DNA of 7,292 nucleotides from NCBI GenBank assembly GCA_027296205.1, contig JAPUJM010000031.1:1-7292 (forward strand), read 5' to 3'. This document shows, piece after piece, positions 6,397 to 7,292 of the stretch (the stretch's first letter is position 1; each line of letters starts with the position of its first letter). The notes under the pieces are model-generated. The model had not been told where the DNA came from, did not search any database, and saw only the letters and a program-made list of their open reading frames with translations. This stretch comes from Actinomycetota bacterium (GTDB lineage: Bacteria; Actinomycetota; Acidimicrobiia; Spongiisociales; ZC4RG35). Position numbers and translations under genes: made by a program.

Positions 6397-7292
6397 ACCC
6401 GCCTGATCTCCTCGGTGCCGAACAGGCCGTAGGGACGAACCAACAGCACCGCCATCATCACGAGGTAGGGGAAGATCCGGGAGAAGCCCAGCCCGAGGAG
6501 CGGCCAGGTCTCAGCAGTAATGTAGACGCCGGCGTACACCTCAGCGAGGCCGACGATGAACCCCCCTAAAACCGCCCCCGTGATGGAATCCAGGCCGCCG
6601 ATGACCACCGCCGGCAGCGCCCCGAAGACAAAAAACGCGGTCCTGTCGACGGCGACGCCCCCGGAACGGGGGAACAGGGAGGAAAAGATGCCGCCAAGGG
6701 CCGCGAGAGCAGCGCCGATCACCCAGGCCAGGGCGAAGATACGGGCGGCATTGATGCCCTGGGCCATCGATGCCTCCTGGTCGAAGGCGGTGGCCCGCAT
6801 TGCCACCCCGACTCTCGTCCGGTAGAACAGCGCCACCAGGATCAGGGTGACGATGGTGACCACAATGGTGGCGATCTCGGTCTTGGCCATCGAGAACAAG
6901 CCGAAGTCGACGACATCCGTCCCCCATGGGCTCCCCAGAGGCCTGGTCGCTTGACCGATGAGGTCGTTCGTGATGGTGCGAATGATGATGTCGAGGGCGA
7001 TGGTGATCATCACCACGGCGAACAGCGGCTCACCGATCATGGGTTGAATGGTCACCCGCTCCACGACATACCCCACCACTGCGGTGAGGGCCAGGGCGAA
7101 CAGCACTGACAACGCCCACTGCACGGTCTGCGGGGCCCACTCGATGTAGCGGCCGGGGAAGTTCAGAGTCACTACGAAATAGGCAGCAAAGTATGCACCG
7201 AGGGCGGCGACGGCGCCGTGGGCAAAGTTGAGCACCTGGGTCGCCTTGTAGATCATGACCAGGCCGAGGGCGAGCAGGGCGTAGATCGCCCC
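6393..7292 (-). CDS. livH: Liv-type ABC transporter permease LivH, 5' end cut by window
   Basis: Channel-forming membrane subunit paired with LivM. The frame is open to the right edge: reading in from base 7292 gives GAIYALLALGLVMIYKATQV with LNFAHG, so the internal ATG at 7254-7256 is not the start; about ten N-terminal residues lie outside. The 299 visible residues carry the LivH hallmarks: ALLALGLVMIY followed by VLNFAHGAVAALGAYFA (first two helices), ERVTIQPM, the cytoplasmic loop YRTRVGVAMRATAFDQEASMAQGINAAR that contacts the ATPases, and VVIGGLDSITGAVLGGFIVGLAE near the end. The C-terminus (VRPYGLFGTEEIRRV) is standard. It is the first gene of the operon seen here; any promoter lies beyond the window. 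Its TGA overlaps livM. Confidence 0.95.
   Translation of the reverse strand, partial: GAIYALLALGLVMIYKATQVLNFAHGAVAALGAYFAAYFVVTLNFPGRYIEWAPQTVQWALSVLFALALTAVVGYVVERVTIQPMIGEPLFAVVMITIALDIIIRTITNDLIGQATRPLGSPWGTDVVDFGLFSMAKTEIATIVVTIVTLILVALFYRTRVGVAMRATAFDQEASMAQGINAARIFALAWVIGAALAALGGIFSSLFPRSGGVAVDRTAFFVFGALPAVVIGGLDSITGAVLGGFIVGLAEVYAGVYITAETWPLLGLGFSRIFPYLVMMAVLLVRPYGLFGTEEIRRV

Noticed and set aside
5275..6432. 385-codon open frame on the + strand opposite livM
   Set aside because: It is very rich in Pro, Gly, Glu, Gln and Arg with no domain pattern, as expected for the antisense of a GC-rich membrane-protein gene. livM on the other strand has clear family motifs.

Overview
The window is GC-rich, fully coding bacterial chromosome, most likely from an actinobacterium. 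An Acidimicrobiia-like lineage fits best: both lipoproteins carry a Cys-anchored linker with repeated runs of four threonines, and several starts are GTG. The lineage is an inference from style, not from any search. No mobile element, tRNA, rRNA or CRISPR array is visible.

Left edge, + strand: the last 51 codons of a biotin transporter S-component (BioY) end at 157. Directly after it, at about 168-567, lies a decayed PaaI-like hotdog-fold thioesterase. It is readable only by crossing one in-frame stop and two frameshifts, and its HGG active-site motif is altered. This remnant fills what would otherwise look like a 450-base intergenic gap.

From 612 to the right edge everything is on the minus strand and forms one apparent operon for a branched-chain-amino-acid-type (Liv/HAAT) ABC importer. 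In transcription order it runs: livH (5' end cut by the window edge), livM, a substrate-binding lipoprotein (SBP-A), livF, livG, and a second, paralogous substrate-binding lipoprotein (SBP-B). livH/livM and livF/livG each share a 4-base ATGA overlap. The two binding-protein genes are instead preceded by spacers of 52 and 67 bases with strong Shine-Dalgarno sequences. A perfect 10-bp inverted repeat separates SBP-A from livF.

Together LivH and LivM form the membrane channel and LivF and LivG the ATPase pair. Two different lipid-anchored receptors probably feed the same channel. The ligand cannot be read from sequence: amino acids are the family default, but amides, urea or other small organics are also possible. 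I found no novel system. The most useful points are the thioesterase pseudogene, the paired receptors with their conserved cysteine pair, and the inter-gene stem-loop.
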